A DNA stretch of 32,950 nt, taken from Streptococcaceae bacterium (GTDB lineage: Bacteria; Bacillota; Bacilli; Lactobacillales; Streptococcaceae). The notes below the pieces were generated by a model. The model ran no database searches. It saw nothing but the letters and a program-made list of their open reading frames with translations, and was not told the origin of the DNA. The stretch is taken from assembly GCA_031270325.1 (NCBI GenBank), contig JAISXW010000033.1, positions 1 to 32,950 on the forward strand, written 5' to 3'. Shown here one piece after another: positions 1 through 7,332 of this stretch (the first letter of the stretch is position 1; each line of letters starts with the position of its first letter). The translations under genes were made by a program, and so were the position numbers.

Positions 1-40
1 ATCAATTCTTCTTGAAGTTTTATCATGCTTCTAGTATATA

Positions 41-80
41 ACAAAAACACTGTAAAGGGTTATGGTCACAGTGTTTTTGT
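41..80. terminator. Perfect inverted repeat, probable bidirectional terminator
   Basis: Positions 41-53 (ACAAAAACACTGT) and 68-80 are exact reverse complements: a 13-bp stem with a 14-nt loop. Runs of A on one side and T on the other let it work as an intrinsic terminator on either strand. It lies about 110 bp beyond the argF stop codon, so it probably ends argF transcription, and perhaps that of a convergent gene outside the window. The bases from 81 to 190 show nothing else. Confidence 0.6.
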
Positions 81-190
81 GAAATGGTAAAGTAGGTTGG
101 CTAGTTTTTCAGCAGTCTCCTTTAATAAGGTGCAGCGATTTTTTCAGATACTTCCAAACAAGCATACAAGATTAGAAGGTGTCTTTGCCA

Positions 191-1195
191 TTAAACCTTT
201 GGAATGAATAAATTCCCTAACGTCGCAGCCATGACAGCTTTAATCGAGTGTAAACGATTTTCAGCTTCTTGAAAGACGACTGACTGTTCTGAATGAAAGA
301 CTTCGTCCGTGACTTCTAATTCAGTCAGCCCTGTTTTCTGATGAATATCAACCATGGTCTTAGTCTCCAAATCATGAAAAGCTGGCAAGCAATGCATAAA
401 AATACAATCCTTATTTCCAGTCTGATTGAAAAGTGCCGCATTCACTTGGTATGGCAACAGTTGCGCCAACCGTTGGTCATACTGGTCTTCTTCGCCCATG
501 CTGACCCAAACATCTGTATAAATCACATCCGCTCCCTTAACAGCAGCGAGATCCGCCGTAATCGTGAGTTGACTACCCGAGATCGCAGCTTTTTCGGCCG
601 CAAGGTCTTGAATGTTCTGTTCAGGTTGCAAGCTTTCTGGCGCTATAATCGTGATATGCACACCTAAAATCGCCGAGGTTACTAGTAAAGAATTGGCCAT
701 ATTATTGCGCCCATCCCCGATATACACGAGATGTTTACCCGTATAATCACCGAAAATTTCTTTGATCGTCATGAAATCTGCCAACATTTGTGTCGGATGC
801 CAGGTATCCGTCAGACCATTCCAGACTGGTACACCAGATGCTGCTGCTAACGTTTCGACATCCTTTTGTTTGAAGCCGCGAAATTGAATCCCATCAAACA
901 TGGCACCCAAGACTTTTGCCGTATCAGCTGTCGACTCTTTTTTGCCAAATTGCACATCATTTGGTCCTAAAAATTCTGGATGTGCGCCTAAATCATTAGC
1001 CGCCACTGTGAACGCTGATCGCGTCCGTGTTGATGTTTTTTCAAATAATAAAGCAATATTTTTCCCCGCAAGATATTGGTGAGGAATATTGGCTTGCTTT
1101 AATTTTTTAAGATGAATGGCAAAATCAATCAAGTAAGCCAATTCTTCTTTTGTGAAATCTACTTCTTTAAGTAACGAACGTCCCTGAAACATCAT
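191..1195 (-). CDS. argF: Ornithine carbamoyltransferase
   Basis: Transfers the carbamoyl group from carbamoyl phosphate to ornithine to give citrulline, in cytoplasmic arginine biosynthesis. The 334-residue protein has the usual length. It carries the carbamoyl-phosphate motif STRTR at residues 55-59, the fold-typical segment around [10 protein letters not shown], and the ornithine-site motif HCLPAFHD near residue 270. The start is one of two consecutive ATG codons, of which the first was taken. The gene stands alone, with no arginine deiminase genes beside it, and its promoter carries an ARG-box-like palindrome. Both points favour the anabolic enzyme (argF) over the catabolic arcB, although the two cannot be told apart by motif. 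Family identity is near certain; the anabolic role is inferred. Confidence 0.95.
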   Translation of the reverse strand: MMFQGRSLLKEVDFTKEELAYLIDFAIHLKKLKQANIPHQYLAGKNIALLFEKTSTRTRSAFTVAANDLGAHPEFLGPNDVQFGKKESTADTAKVLGAMFDGIQFRGFKQKDVETLAAASGVPVWNGLTDTWHPTQMLADFMTIKEIFGDYTGKHLVYIGDGRNNMANSLLVTSAILGVHITIIAPESLQPEQNIQDLAAEKAAISGSQLTITADLAAVKGADVIYTDVWVSMGEEDQYDQRLAQLLPYQVNAALFNQTGNKDCIFMHCLPAFHDLETKTMVDIHQKTGLTELEVTDEVFHSEQSVVFQEAENRLHSIKAVMAATLGNLFIPKV

Positions 1196-1265
1196 GCTAG
1201 CCCTATCTTTCTATTTTGTCTGCCAAATCCCTACAAGATCATGACAGATAACTGAATATAGAACT

Positions 1266-1294
1266 ATTTTAATGTATAATTATTCAAAAGTCAA
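1266..1294 (-). promoter_or_regulatory. argF promoter with ARG-box-like operator
   Basis: On the minus strand TTGACT (1294-1289), a 17-bp spacer and TAAAAT (1271-1266) form a good sigma-A promoter. The spacer contains TGAATAATTATACA (1286-1273), a near-palindrome close to the known ARG box that ArgR-family repressors bind. A repressor bound there would block RNA polymerase, which fits arginine-repressed expression of argF. The leader to the ATG is about 65 nt. Confidence 0.65.
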
Positions 1295-1471
1295 GTTATG
1301 ATCTGGCTGCGTCACAAACAAGACACACAAAGATAACTTTTGACCTCCCCCAGTGCAGCGGAAAAGCTTGACTCAAACAATACAGTCGCTCGGAATACCC
1401 GACAGATTTAAGGCAAAATCCACAACAGCAACCGCTCAACCTCCTTATCCGTGAATTTCCTATTCCTATCC

Positions 1472-1497
1472 AAAAAAAGCAGGAAATCCCTGCTTTC
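1472..1497 (-). terminator. Intrinsic terminator after the nitroreductase gene
   Basis: Read on the minus strand, AAAGCAGG, a 5-nt loop and CCTGCTTT are followed by a run of T. The structure starts 7 nt past the stop codon of the nitroreductase gene and ends the ccrZ-to-nitroreductase gene series. The rest of the gap to argF (1295-1471) has no convincing gene. It holds only a weak match to the dispersed element described at 6.9 and 21.0 kb. Confidence 0.75.
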
Positions 1498-1503
1498 AAG
1501 TGC

Positions 1504-2235
1504 TTAATCTTCTTTTGCCATCAATTTTTTGGCCTGCAAATTCTCAAGAGTGGCGGTTTGTGGCGGTACACCAAATTGTGCTGCCACACGTTCGCTCCAA
1601 TCATTTGCTAGCCGACGTGAGCCAGCATAGCCTCGCTGCACTTGATCATAATCCGAAATGATTGACACACTTTGTACTTGATAGCTGCCATCAAAAACTA
1701 CTGTCTCATAGGGCAACCGAGGTTTGACATCATTGCGCTTGGCAGGGACACCTAGCGCCACACCAAACAAGGGAAAGGTGTAATCAGGTAAATCAAGCAA
1801 ATCAGACAACTCGCTTGCCTGATCTCTGATTAAGCCCACAAAGACACCACCATAGCCTAGACTTTCCGCCGCCAGCAAGGTATTTTGCGCAGCTAAGCTA
1901 GCATCAACGGAAGCAATCAGCAAATTCTCAACGCCTTCTGGATAAAAACGATCGGTGTGTTGTTCTGTCGCAATGACTGCGCGATTCAAGTCTCCCACAA
2001 AAACTAAGAAATTTGATGCCCCAATAATCGACTTCTGAGGTTGTAAGTCAAAAATCTTTTGCTTGGTTGCTTCTGCAGACACATTGATAATGCTGTAAGA
2101 TTGAAAGTTTTTCCAAGTCGATGCCGCCCGTCCTGCCTCAATAATTTGTTTGAGTATGTCAGCTGGGATTTTCTCAGTCGTAAAATTTCTGACCGATGCG
2201 TGTTGTTGCATCAAATGAATCGTCTCAGTTACCAT
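1504..2235 (-). CDS. NfsA/NfrA-like FMN-dependent nitroreductase
   Basis: A cytoplasmic flavoenzyme of the nitroreductase superfamily; members reduce nitro compounds, quinones or flavins with NAD(P)H. The 243-residue protein starts with the family signature QQHASVRNFTTEKIP, where the Ser-Val-Arg stretch contacts the FMN phosphate. It continues with AGRAASTWKNFQSYSII and a conserved GYGGVFVGLIRD segment near residues 125-137. Length and layout fit the NfsA/NfrA branch. The ATG start overlaps the end of dnaI by 11 nt, and an AGGAGG lies 13-14 nt upstream, so translation is probably coupled to dnaI. The physiological substrate cannot be read from the sequence. Confidence 0.88.
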   Translation of the reverse strand: MVTETIHLMQQHASVRNFTTEKIPADILKQIIEAGRAASTWKNFQSYSIINVSAEATKQKIFDLQPQKSIIGASNFLVFVGDLNRAVIATEQHTDRFYPEGVENLLIASVDASLAAQNTLLAAESLGYGGVFVGLIRDQASELSDLLDLPDYTFPLFGVALGVPAKRNDVKPRLPYETVVFDGSYQVQSVSIISDYDQVQRGYAGSRRLANDWSERVAAQFGVPPQTATLENLQAKKLMAKED

Positions 2236-3115
2236 TGCGTAAATTTTCTCCTCCTAAACGAATCTCAGTTGATAGCTTATGCACACGTTCCATGACACGC
2301 TTTGCAGACCAAGTCTCCTCGCCTTTCTTTGTCAATGCCAAACGTCCCTCTAATTCTGCCATTGACAAATTAGATGTGAAGCATGTCGGCAATTTTTCAT
2401 CCATCCGATATTGCAAGATAACATTGAGAATATTGTCTCGAATCCACTCATTATTGCTCTCAGCACCGATGTCGTCCAAAACCAAAACTTCAACTCTCTT
2501 GAGTTCATTAGCCTGCAGTTTGAGTTCATCAAAGCCGGTAGCTTCTGAGATAAATGACGGATAATGAATTAAGCTCGTTGACACCCCTTTTTCTGCCAAT
2601 TCATTGGCCATAGCTGCCATCATGAAACTCTTACCGACACCAAATTGACCATAAAGATAGATGCCGTCTCGCTCAGGATAATCCGCAATAAAATCCGCCA
2701 GAGCTTGATATGCCGGCAAGCGATTGGTATCATTCAAAGAGACATCGCCCCAGCTAATCTCCACAAAATTTTTGGGCATCCCTATGATGCTGACCCGCCG
2801 TCTCTTATTGAGATCAGCTTCTTTTGCCAAAGTCTCCGCCGTTGCCCGATAAGTCACGTCCGCCAATCCCTCGTTATTAAACAAAATCGGCTCATAACCG
2901 GCGATTTTTGTCGGTTGACCTGCGACAAATTTCGCCTTTTCCGTCACATACTCATTAAACTTGGATAAGGATTTATTGATTTGTGTCGTTTGAAAGGCAT
3001 TGCTTTGGATAAAGGCTTGAATTTCTGGTTCTGCCAAAATCTTTTCGGTCAATTCTTGATATTTGGGCCAATCAAGTCGATTGGATAGGGCATCCGCTGT
3101 TGATTCTAGGGTCAT
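2225..3115 (-). CDS. dnaI: Primosomal protein DnaI, helicase loader
   Basis: An AAA+ ATPase that loads the replicative helicase (the dnaC product, encoded 4 kb away) onto origin DNA together with DnaB and DnaD. Residues 1 to about 125 form the helicase-binding region. The C-terminal ATPase has Walker A GQFGVGKS, Walker B VLVLDDIGAE, and a sensor segment near CFTSNLS. A GTG three codons further upstream (3124) is open, but the ATG at 3115 has GGAGG eight bases before it and is the better start, giving 296 residues. It follows dnaB with a 1-nt gap; its ribosome site lies inside the dnaB end. Its own end overlaps the nitroreductase start. Confidence 0.94.
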   Translation of the reverse strand: MTLESTADALSNRLDWPKYQELTEKILAEPEIQAFIQSNAFQTTQINKSLSKFNEYVTEKAKFVAGQPTKIAGYEPILFNNEGLADVTYRATAETLAKEADLNKRRRVSIIGMPKNFVEISWGDVSLNDTNRLPAYQALADFIADYPERDGIYLYGQFGVGKSFMMAAMANELAEKGVSTSLIHYPSFISEATGFDELKLQANELKRVEVLVLDDIGAESNNEWIRDNILNVILQYRMDEKLPTCFTSNLSMAELEGRLALTKKGEETWSAKRVMERVHKLSTEIRLGGENLRNGN

Positions 3116-3116
3116 T

Positions 3117-4301
3117 TTAGTCACCTCCGGTCATCTTACCAAGTGCCTGGCGTTTGATTCGCTCAAGCTCAGCTTGTTGGTCAGCACTTGTTTCATTTTG
3201 ATAGTTAGGGTCATACCAGTCAGGTGTTTTACTCCCGACTGGTGCCGTCTTTTGAGGCGGCTTTGCTTTTTTTGCTCTCTTGTCCGCCTGCTTGGTCTGA
3301 TAGCTCGCCAGCCATTTAACTGCCAGCTCAGCCGATGTGACGGCTTCTTTCTTCCAACGATTCGCCTGTTCTTCAATAAAATCAGAGATATTGGAATACC
3401 CCCGAATATCCAAGAAATAGATGATGAGCATATTTTGGATTTCAGACGAGACACCATCCCGCGCTAAACGCACCAAGACTTGCTTTTCTTTTTGGGTCGG
3501 ATGACCATCAAAGCGTCTTTTTTTGATTTGTGCCAAGAGATTCTCGGGTTGCTCAGCTTTAGCTGTCCGGATAATCGCCTGTTCTGTTTTAGAAAAATCC
3601 GTTAATCTCGGTTGCTTCTGGTTTTGCGTGATCAAACGTCGTGATAGGTTAGCTGTATTAAGGCTATGATCCGCATTTTGCGTCTCCTCAGCAACCTTGA
3701 ATAGTTGGTACCAATCCAAACCGAATTTATCTGCTAGGGCATAGAGAGCTATCGTATCTTTAGTCTCATCAAGAAACTGTAATCCTTGCTGTTGCATGGC
3801 AGTCTTAAAGGTGGATAAGTCTAGTCCACTATTTGATACTACTGGTGTCAGCTGCTCCTCAGCGAGAGGTGTCACCCGATAGACATCCGAAAACTTTTTC
3901 GATATTTCTTTACCCGAAAAGGTCGTCTGACCTTGCAAGCGCGCAACTGCCGGTTGACCAATTCTATCAATCAATAATTGGCGATAGAGACCATCTGCTA
4001 GGAAAAGCTCAGGTGTTAGCGGACTGTTGAGGACAATCGTCAAAATTCCATGATCATCATAAATGTTCACTAATTTCAAGGCTGATAGTTTGTCAAAGCC
4101 ATTAGCCAAATCAGTCAAGCCATAGTCTAAGTGATTCAACAAATCAGATAAACGACCTTTTTGATGCGGAAAAACGCGCAACAGTTGATACAAGGCAAAG
4201 CCATCCAAACTAATAATCGGCTGATAATATAGACTAAAAGCACCAGCATCAAAACTGGTGCACTCAACATTCTCCACAATGAATTGATCAATAGGTCTCA
4301 T
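3117..4301 (-). CDS. dnaB: Replication initiation and membrane attachment protein DnaB
   Basis: This is the Gram-positive DnaB initiation protein, not the helicase. It works with DnaD and DnaI to load the helicase at oriC and at restarted forks. The 394-residue length matches streptococcal and lactococcal forms and is shorter than the Bacillus protein. The N-terminal part has the winged-helix type start (FSLYYQPIISLDGFALYQLLR). The region from about residue 200 to 320 belongs to the DnaB/DnaD-like helical module, ending in YSNISDFIEEQANRWKKE. A basic, proline-containing tail follows (about 335-394). It lies between nrdR (62 nt upstream) and dnaI (1-nt gap), the order known in streptococci. 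Confidence 0.92.
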   Translation of the reverse strand: MRPIDQFIVENVECTSFDAGAFSLYYQPIISLDGFALYQLLRVFPHQKGRLSDLLNHLDYGLTDLANGFDKLSALKLVNIYDDHGILTIVLNSPLTPELFLADGLYRQLLIDRIGQPAVARLQGQTTFSGKEISKKFSDVYRVTPLAEEQLTPVVSNSGLDLSTFKTAMQQQGLQFLDETKDTIALYALADKFGLDWYQLFKVAEETQNADHSLNTANLSRRLITQNQKQPRLTDFSKTEQAIIRTAKAEQPENLLAQIKKRRFDGHPTQKEKQVLVRLARDGVSSEIQNMLIIYFLDIRGYSNISDFIEEQANRWKKEAVTSAELAVKWLASYQTKQADKRAKKAKPPQKTAPVGSKTPDWYDPNYQNETSADQQAELERIKRQALGKMTGGD

Positions 4302-4363
4302 GACAACTCCTTTGACAAGACTAGAACAAGAACTGACAGCTCAGCCACAGTGCTTTCTCAACA

Positions 4364-4816
4364 TTATTTGTTTTTATTGGTAATATTTCTCAGCAGTTCT
4401 TCCAAATCACTGACATCTTTGAAACTCCGATAGACACTAGCAAAACGCACATAAGTAATCTCATCAAGCTCCGCTAATTCTTCCATGACAAATTCGCCAA
4501 TGACATCAGATTTGACCTCATTCTCCGAAAACATCCGAAGCTTTCGCTCCACGCGCTCCACTGCTTTTTCAATAGCTTCCGACGACACAGGCCGTTTCCG
4601 AGCACTTCTGACAATCCCGGTGATAATCTTATCTCGATTGAAAACTTCTCGGGTATCATCTTTTTTGATGACCAACAACGGCATTTCCTCAATTCGCTCA
4701 AAAGTGGTAAAGCGATTGCCACACTGCTCACACTCCCGCCGACGTCTGATCGCATTTTCTGCTTGCCGACTATCGACGACTTTTGATTCTTCTGATTGAC
4801 ATTTGGGACATTTCAT
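4364..4816 (-). CDS. nrdR: Transcriptional repressor NrdR
   Basis: An ATP/dATP-sensing repressor of ribonucleotide reductase genes. The 150-residue protein has the N-terminal zinc ribbon with Cys3, Cys6, Cys29 and Cys32 around a basic stretch (RRRRECEQC). It is followed by an ATP-cone domain from about residue 49 ([16 protein letters not shown]). Its ATG overlaps the trmB stop in an ATGA arrangement, so the two are translationally coupled. It precedes dnaB and dnaI, linking control of dNTP supply with replication initiation proteins. No NrdR boxes were searched for in this window beyond inspection, and no nrd gene is present. Confidence 0.96.
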   Translation of the reverse strand: MKCPKCQSEESKVVDSRQAENAIRRRRECEQCGNRFTTFERIEEMPLLVIKKDDTREVFNRDKIITGIVRSARKRPVSSEAIEKAVERVERKLRMFSENEVKSDVIGEFVMEELAELDEITYVRFASVYRSFKDVSDLEELLRNITNKNK

Positions 4817-5460
4817 AATTGAAATTGCGCCTCCACGCGATAAATCACTTGACCTTTTGATGAAAACTTAGCTTCGTATTCGGTCATCACATTCTTTTCA
4901 GCAAAAGCCTCATCTTGATGTAAATCAAGCCAGACTTGTTGCAAAACCATGCCGTATTGACTCATGGCAGCAAGGGAGTATTCAAACAAGCCACGATTAT
5001 CTGTCTTGAAATGAACCTGACCCTTGGCCACTAAAATCGTCTCGTAAGTCTTGAGAAAATCTTTATAGGTTAAGCGCCGTTTTTCATGCCGCACCTTCGG
5101 CCAAGGATCTGAAAAGTTGAGATAGACCAAGTCGACCTCACCATCAGCGAAATAATGCGTCAAACTACTGCCATCCACGTGCAGTAACTGAACATTGGGC
5201 AAGGATAAAGCCAAGACCTTGTCTAAGGCATAGGACAAGACTGTCAGTTGCATATCAATGGCGATATAGTTAATATCCGGGTGTCGTTGCGCCATGCCCG
5301 TGATAAAATCGCCTTTACCAGAGCCAACTTCAATATGAATGGGGTGATTATTACCAAATTTTTCTGACCACCGACCTTTAAAAGCCTCAGGATTTTCAAC
5401 CACATATTGCCGATTGGCTGCCATCATCTCTGGCGCACCTTTGCGATTTCTGACTCGCAT
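4813..5460 (-). CDS. trmB: tRNA (guanine-N7)-methyltransferase
   Basis: A SAM-dependent cytoplasmic enzyme that forms m7G46 in the variable loop of tRNAs. The 215 residues match the family length. The SAM-binding motif is [13 protein letters not shown] (about residues 42-54), followed by INYIAIDMQ. The catalytic region contains [17 protein letters not shown] near residues 115-131, and the C-terminal TEYEAKF is typical. Several purine-rich stretches (GGAGGGAG) precede the ATG. In streptococci trmB follows ccrZ, as here, although 122 nt and a long inverted repeat separate the two genes. Confidence 0.95.
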   Translation of the reverse strand: MRVRNRKGAPEMMAANRQYVVENPEAFKGRWSEKFGNNHPIHIEVGSGKGDFITGMAQRHPDINYIAIDMQLTVLSYALDKVLALSLPNVQLLHVDGSSLTHYFADGEVDLVYLNFSDPWPKVRHEKRRLTYKDFLKTYETILVAKGQVHFKTDNRGLFEYSLAAMSQYGMVLQQVWLDLHQDEAFAEKNVMTEYEAKFSSKGQVIYRVEAQFQL

Positions 5461-5500
5461 ACTCCCTCCCTCTCCTCAACTATTTTGTCACGCTTTGCTT

Positions 5501-5584
5501 AAAAGCACCTCTAAAGCCCACTCTTTCTAGCTACGATTTGTGTGTCAACTCGCAGAAAAAGAATTCTTTTTTAGAGGTGCTTTT
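5501..5584. repeat. Long perfect inverted repeat between ccrZ and trmB
   Basis: AAAAGCACCTCTAAA at 5501-5515 has its exact reverse complement at 5570-5584, with a 54-nt interior. The interior contains a second weaker pairing (CTCTTTCT with AGAAAAAGA). The left side of the ccrZ stop codon lies within the repeat. On the minus strand it could form a long hairpin in the ccrZ-trmB transcript: a partial terminator, a processing site or a stabiliser. Confidence 0.6.
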
Positions 5585-6383
5585 ATTCAAAAAGCTCACA
5601 AAAATTTCGCAAACCGAGTATTTCCAGATTAGTGGCTTGAAAATTGTCAGCCCACAAATTCTCATTGATTTGTTTTAAAAACGATAGTGTCCCATACCAT
5701 TTGATTTTGGTATAAGTCGCTTCATCTACAAGATAACCCGAATAGGTCAGCCAGTCTTGCCATTGACTTGGTGCAATATAGTGACTCAACAAGTGAGCCA
5801 CATCCACAAAAGCATCTGATAAGGCCACCGTATCCCAGTCAACCAGATAAATCTTCCCACTATGCTCATTTCTCAACCAATTATGATGGTTGACATCGCC
5901 ATGCACCACCACAGCTTTTTTAGGCTTAAACTTGGGTGTGGCTTCTTGCAACTCTGACAAAACCTGTGATAAGTAAGTATTCATGAGCAGCTTGCTATGC
6001 GCCTTCTGATACAAGGTATCTACCAATTGTCTAGGTGTTGTCACCTGATTCCCGAATTTTTTGAAGGCTTCTACCAACATTTTACTGTGATGTAAAGTCG
6101 TTAGCGTTTGATTGACCTGCCTATCGCCCATCTCAGTCGCCTCTAAGACAAAGCCATCAACCCACGATTGCGCCGTCAGCATATCGCCATTGCTATTGCG
6201 CTTGGTCCAGATAATCTTAGGTGTCAAACCAACTTGTGAAATTGACGCCAAGAGTGGACTGGCATTGACTTTGACAAAAGCTTTTTGATTCCCAAAAGTC
6301 GCATAAAAGACATTGTTGACACTTTTGCCAAACGATTTGTTAAGTGGCACATAGTGCCAATCTGCCTCATTCCCTTGCATCAT
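5583..6383 (-). CDS. ccrZ: Cell cycle regulator CcrZ, phosphotransferase fold
   Basis: CcrZ is known in pneumococcus as a cytoplasmic kinase-like regulator that couples division with DnaA-dependent replication initiation. The 266-residue protein is of the expected length and has the choline/aminoglycoside kinase fold. It shows a lysine-containing strand (KAFVKVNASPLL, 34-45), the catalytic loop HGDVNHHNW at 161-169, and the metal motif DWD at 182-184. The C-terminus (WQDWLTYSGY, WYGTLSFL) resembles the pneumococcal protein. AGGAGG lies 11 nt before the first of two ATGs in a near-tandem pair. Position beside trmB and upstream of dnaB-dnaI supports the assignment. An aminoglycoside-resistance role is unlikely from this context. 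Confidence 0.88.
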   Translation of the reverse strand: MMQGNEADWHYVPLNKSFGKSVNNVFYATFGNQKAFVKVNASPLLASISQVGLTPKIIWTKRNSNGDMLTAQSWVDGFVLEATEMGDRQVNQTLTTLHHSKMLVEAFKKFGNQVTTPRQLVDTLYQKAHSKLLMNTYLSQVLSELQEATPKFKPKKAVVVHGDVNHHNWLRNEHSGKIYLVDWDTVALSDAFVDVAHLLSHYIAPSQWQDWLTYSGYLVDEATYTKIKWYGTLSFLKQINENLWADNFQATNLEILGLRNFCELFE

Positions 6384-6425
6384 ACTGATAGAATCCTCCT
6401 TTCTTGATGAGATTAAGCGTGGCGA

Positions 6426-6704
6426 TTATTTTTTATAATGAATGAGCATTGATTGTGTTAAAATATCCGCATACATATAAGATTCAACGATTTTTTGACC
6501 ACGAGGTAAGATTTTTTCAACCACAAAATGCGTATCAAACACCTCTGTTAATGTCACTTTGTGGCGATTCTCACGCTTACGGCCATAATGATCTGTGATT
6601 TCCACTTCTTCACCCAAATGACTGGCAACTTCTTTTTTGATTTCAATCACTTTTCCGACTTCTTGACTATCCATAACGCTCTCATTTCTTTGATTTTTCT
6701 TCAT
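6426..6704 (-). CDS. veg: Veg-family protein
   Basis: A small basic cytoplasmic protein of the Veg family (formerly DUF1021). In Bacillus Veg is abundant and promotes biofilm matrix gene expression; its biochemical role is not settled. The body VGKVIEIKKEVASHLGEEVEITDHYGRKRENRHKV... carries the family's GRKR core and the C-terminal YADILTQ segment. Two starts are possible. The outer ATG (6704) gives 92 residues and follows a GGTGG; an inner ATG at 6674 gives 82 residues, closer to the family length of about 80-86. The inner start is plausible. The gene lies 42 nt upstream of ccrZ, so both may share a transcript. Confidence 0.8.
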   Translation of the reverse strand: MKKNQRNESVMDSQEVGKVIEIKKEVASHLGEEVEITDHYGRKRENRHKVTLTEVFDTHFVVEKILPRGQKIVESYMYADILTQSMLIHYKK

Positions 6705-6733
6705 TCACCACCGTGAACAATTGCAATAGTTAC

Positions 6734-6745
6734 ATTATAACATGA
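6734..6745 (-). promoter_or_regulatory. Extended -10 promoter upstream of veg
   Basis: On the minus strand TATAAT (6739-6734) is preceded by TG one base away, an extended -10. No good -35 is visible at 16-18 bp. It lies 30 nt before the outer veg start and is the only strong promoter candidate for the veg-ccrZ gene pair. Confidence 0.5.
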
Positions 6746-6790
6746 AAGCCCCCGTAAAATCTACACTGGATTTCAGAGCAATCATTATCA

Positions 6791-6890
6791 TCACTTTGAC
6801 AAGTGCAGGCCTACACTTTAGTAAGTACAGGCCTACACTTTAGTAAGTGCAGGCCTACACTTTGGCAAGTCATGGCCTACACTTTGGTCA
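6791..6890. repeat. 22-bp tandem array, AGGCCT/CACTT type
   Basis: GGCCT occurs at 6808, 6830, 6852 and 6874, an exact 22-bp spacing, with a partial unit before it. Each unit carries the dyad CACTT-N4-AAGTG (or a one-base variant) and the palindrome AGGCCT. The array is in the 0.6-kb gap between veg and dnaC and encodes nothing recognisable. Confidence 0.85.
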
Positions 6891-6922
6891 GGGGTTGGGG
6901 TGGACGGTCGTTTCGTTCTGGG

Positions 6923-7042
6923 CTTGATCTCAAAACTGCGTGACGACACGCGCTCCGCTCTGCAATTTTCGAGATAACTGGCTCGCAGCTTAGCTGGAAA
7001 AGCGGAGCTTTGAAAGCGTCTCCCCACGCTAATTTGAGACAA
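6923..7042 (+). repeat. MITE-like dispersed element, copy A
   Basis: An element of about 120 bp. Its ends are imperfect inverted repeats (TTGATCTCAAAACTGCGTG at 6924-6942 against CACGCTAATTTGAGACAA at 7025-7042). Its right half (6990-7042) matches 21091-21143 at 48 of 53 positions. Short internal hairpins are visible (AAAGC-GGA-GCTTT and AGCGT-N6-ACGCT). No transposase is encoded. A partial further copy of the right end may lie at about 7065-7090. The rest of 6705-7332 holds two tandem arrays and nothing else recognised. Confidence 0.65.
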
Positions 7043-7130
7043 TCCTCGCAACGCGACGGGGCAGCCACCACGCCAATTCGAGAACAAGCTCAAAAGGCAA
7101 GGAATCCGTCCCAGCAAGGTTCGGACAACT

Positions 7131-7206
7131 TACCATGGCGTTTTGCTCAACTTACCATGGTAAGTTGCCTAAGTTACCATGGTAGTTTGTCCAACTTGCC
7201 ATGGTA
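7131..7206. repeat. 22-bp CCATGG tandem array, locus 1
   Basis: Four CCATGG palindromes start at 7133, 7155, 7177 and 7199, exactly 22 bp apart, most inside the longer palindrome TTACCATGGTAA. The array read on the minus strand is closely similar over about 60 nt to the array at 26372-26445. It lies downstream of dnaC (stop at 7333), where no other clear terminator was seen, so it may help end the gdpP-rplI-dnaC transcript. Confidence 0.85.
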
Positions 7207-7332
7207 ACTTTACCAACTTCTCTTGACGACTCGGTCAAAAAAAGCACGCATGGGTTTGAACAATGCTGAAGATGTCCAAAAAACACCCCTAACTAGCCCA
7301 AATATCGCTCGTCAAAGCCGATCCAGTCAGGT

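Noticed and set aside
1330..1375. A third copy of the MITE-like element
   Set aside because: Only short pieces match (AGCGGAAAAGCTTGACTCAAACA-like, with gaps); no paired ends could be drawn, so it is not claimed as a copy.
1296..1499. A 67-codon minus-strand frame upstream of argF
   Set aside because: It overlaps the nitroreductase terminator and the argF promoter, is Cys-rich without a pattern, and has no ribosome site. It is better read as non-coding.
5583..6383. Aminoglycoside resistance phosphotransferase
   Set aside because: The fold is shared, but position beside trmB, overall similarity to pneumococcal CcrZ and the housekeeping context favour CcrZ.
6833..7117. Minus-strand frames of 64-94 codons in the veg-dnaC gap
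   Set aside because: They run through tandem repeats and the MITE-like element, lack ribosome sites and resemble no family.
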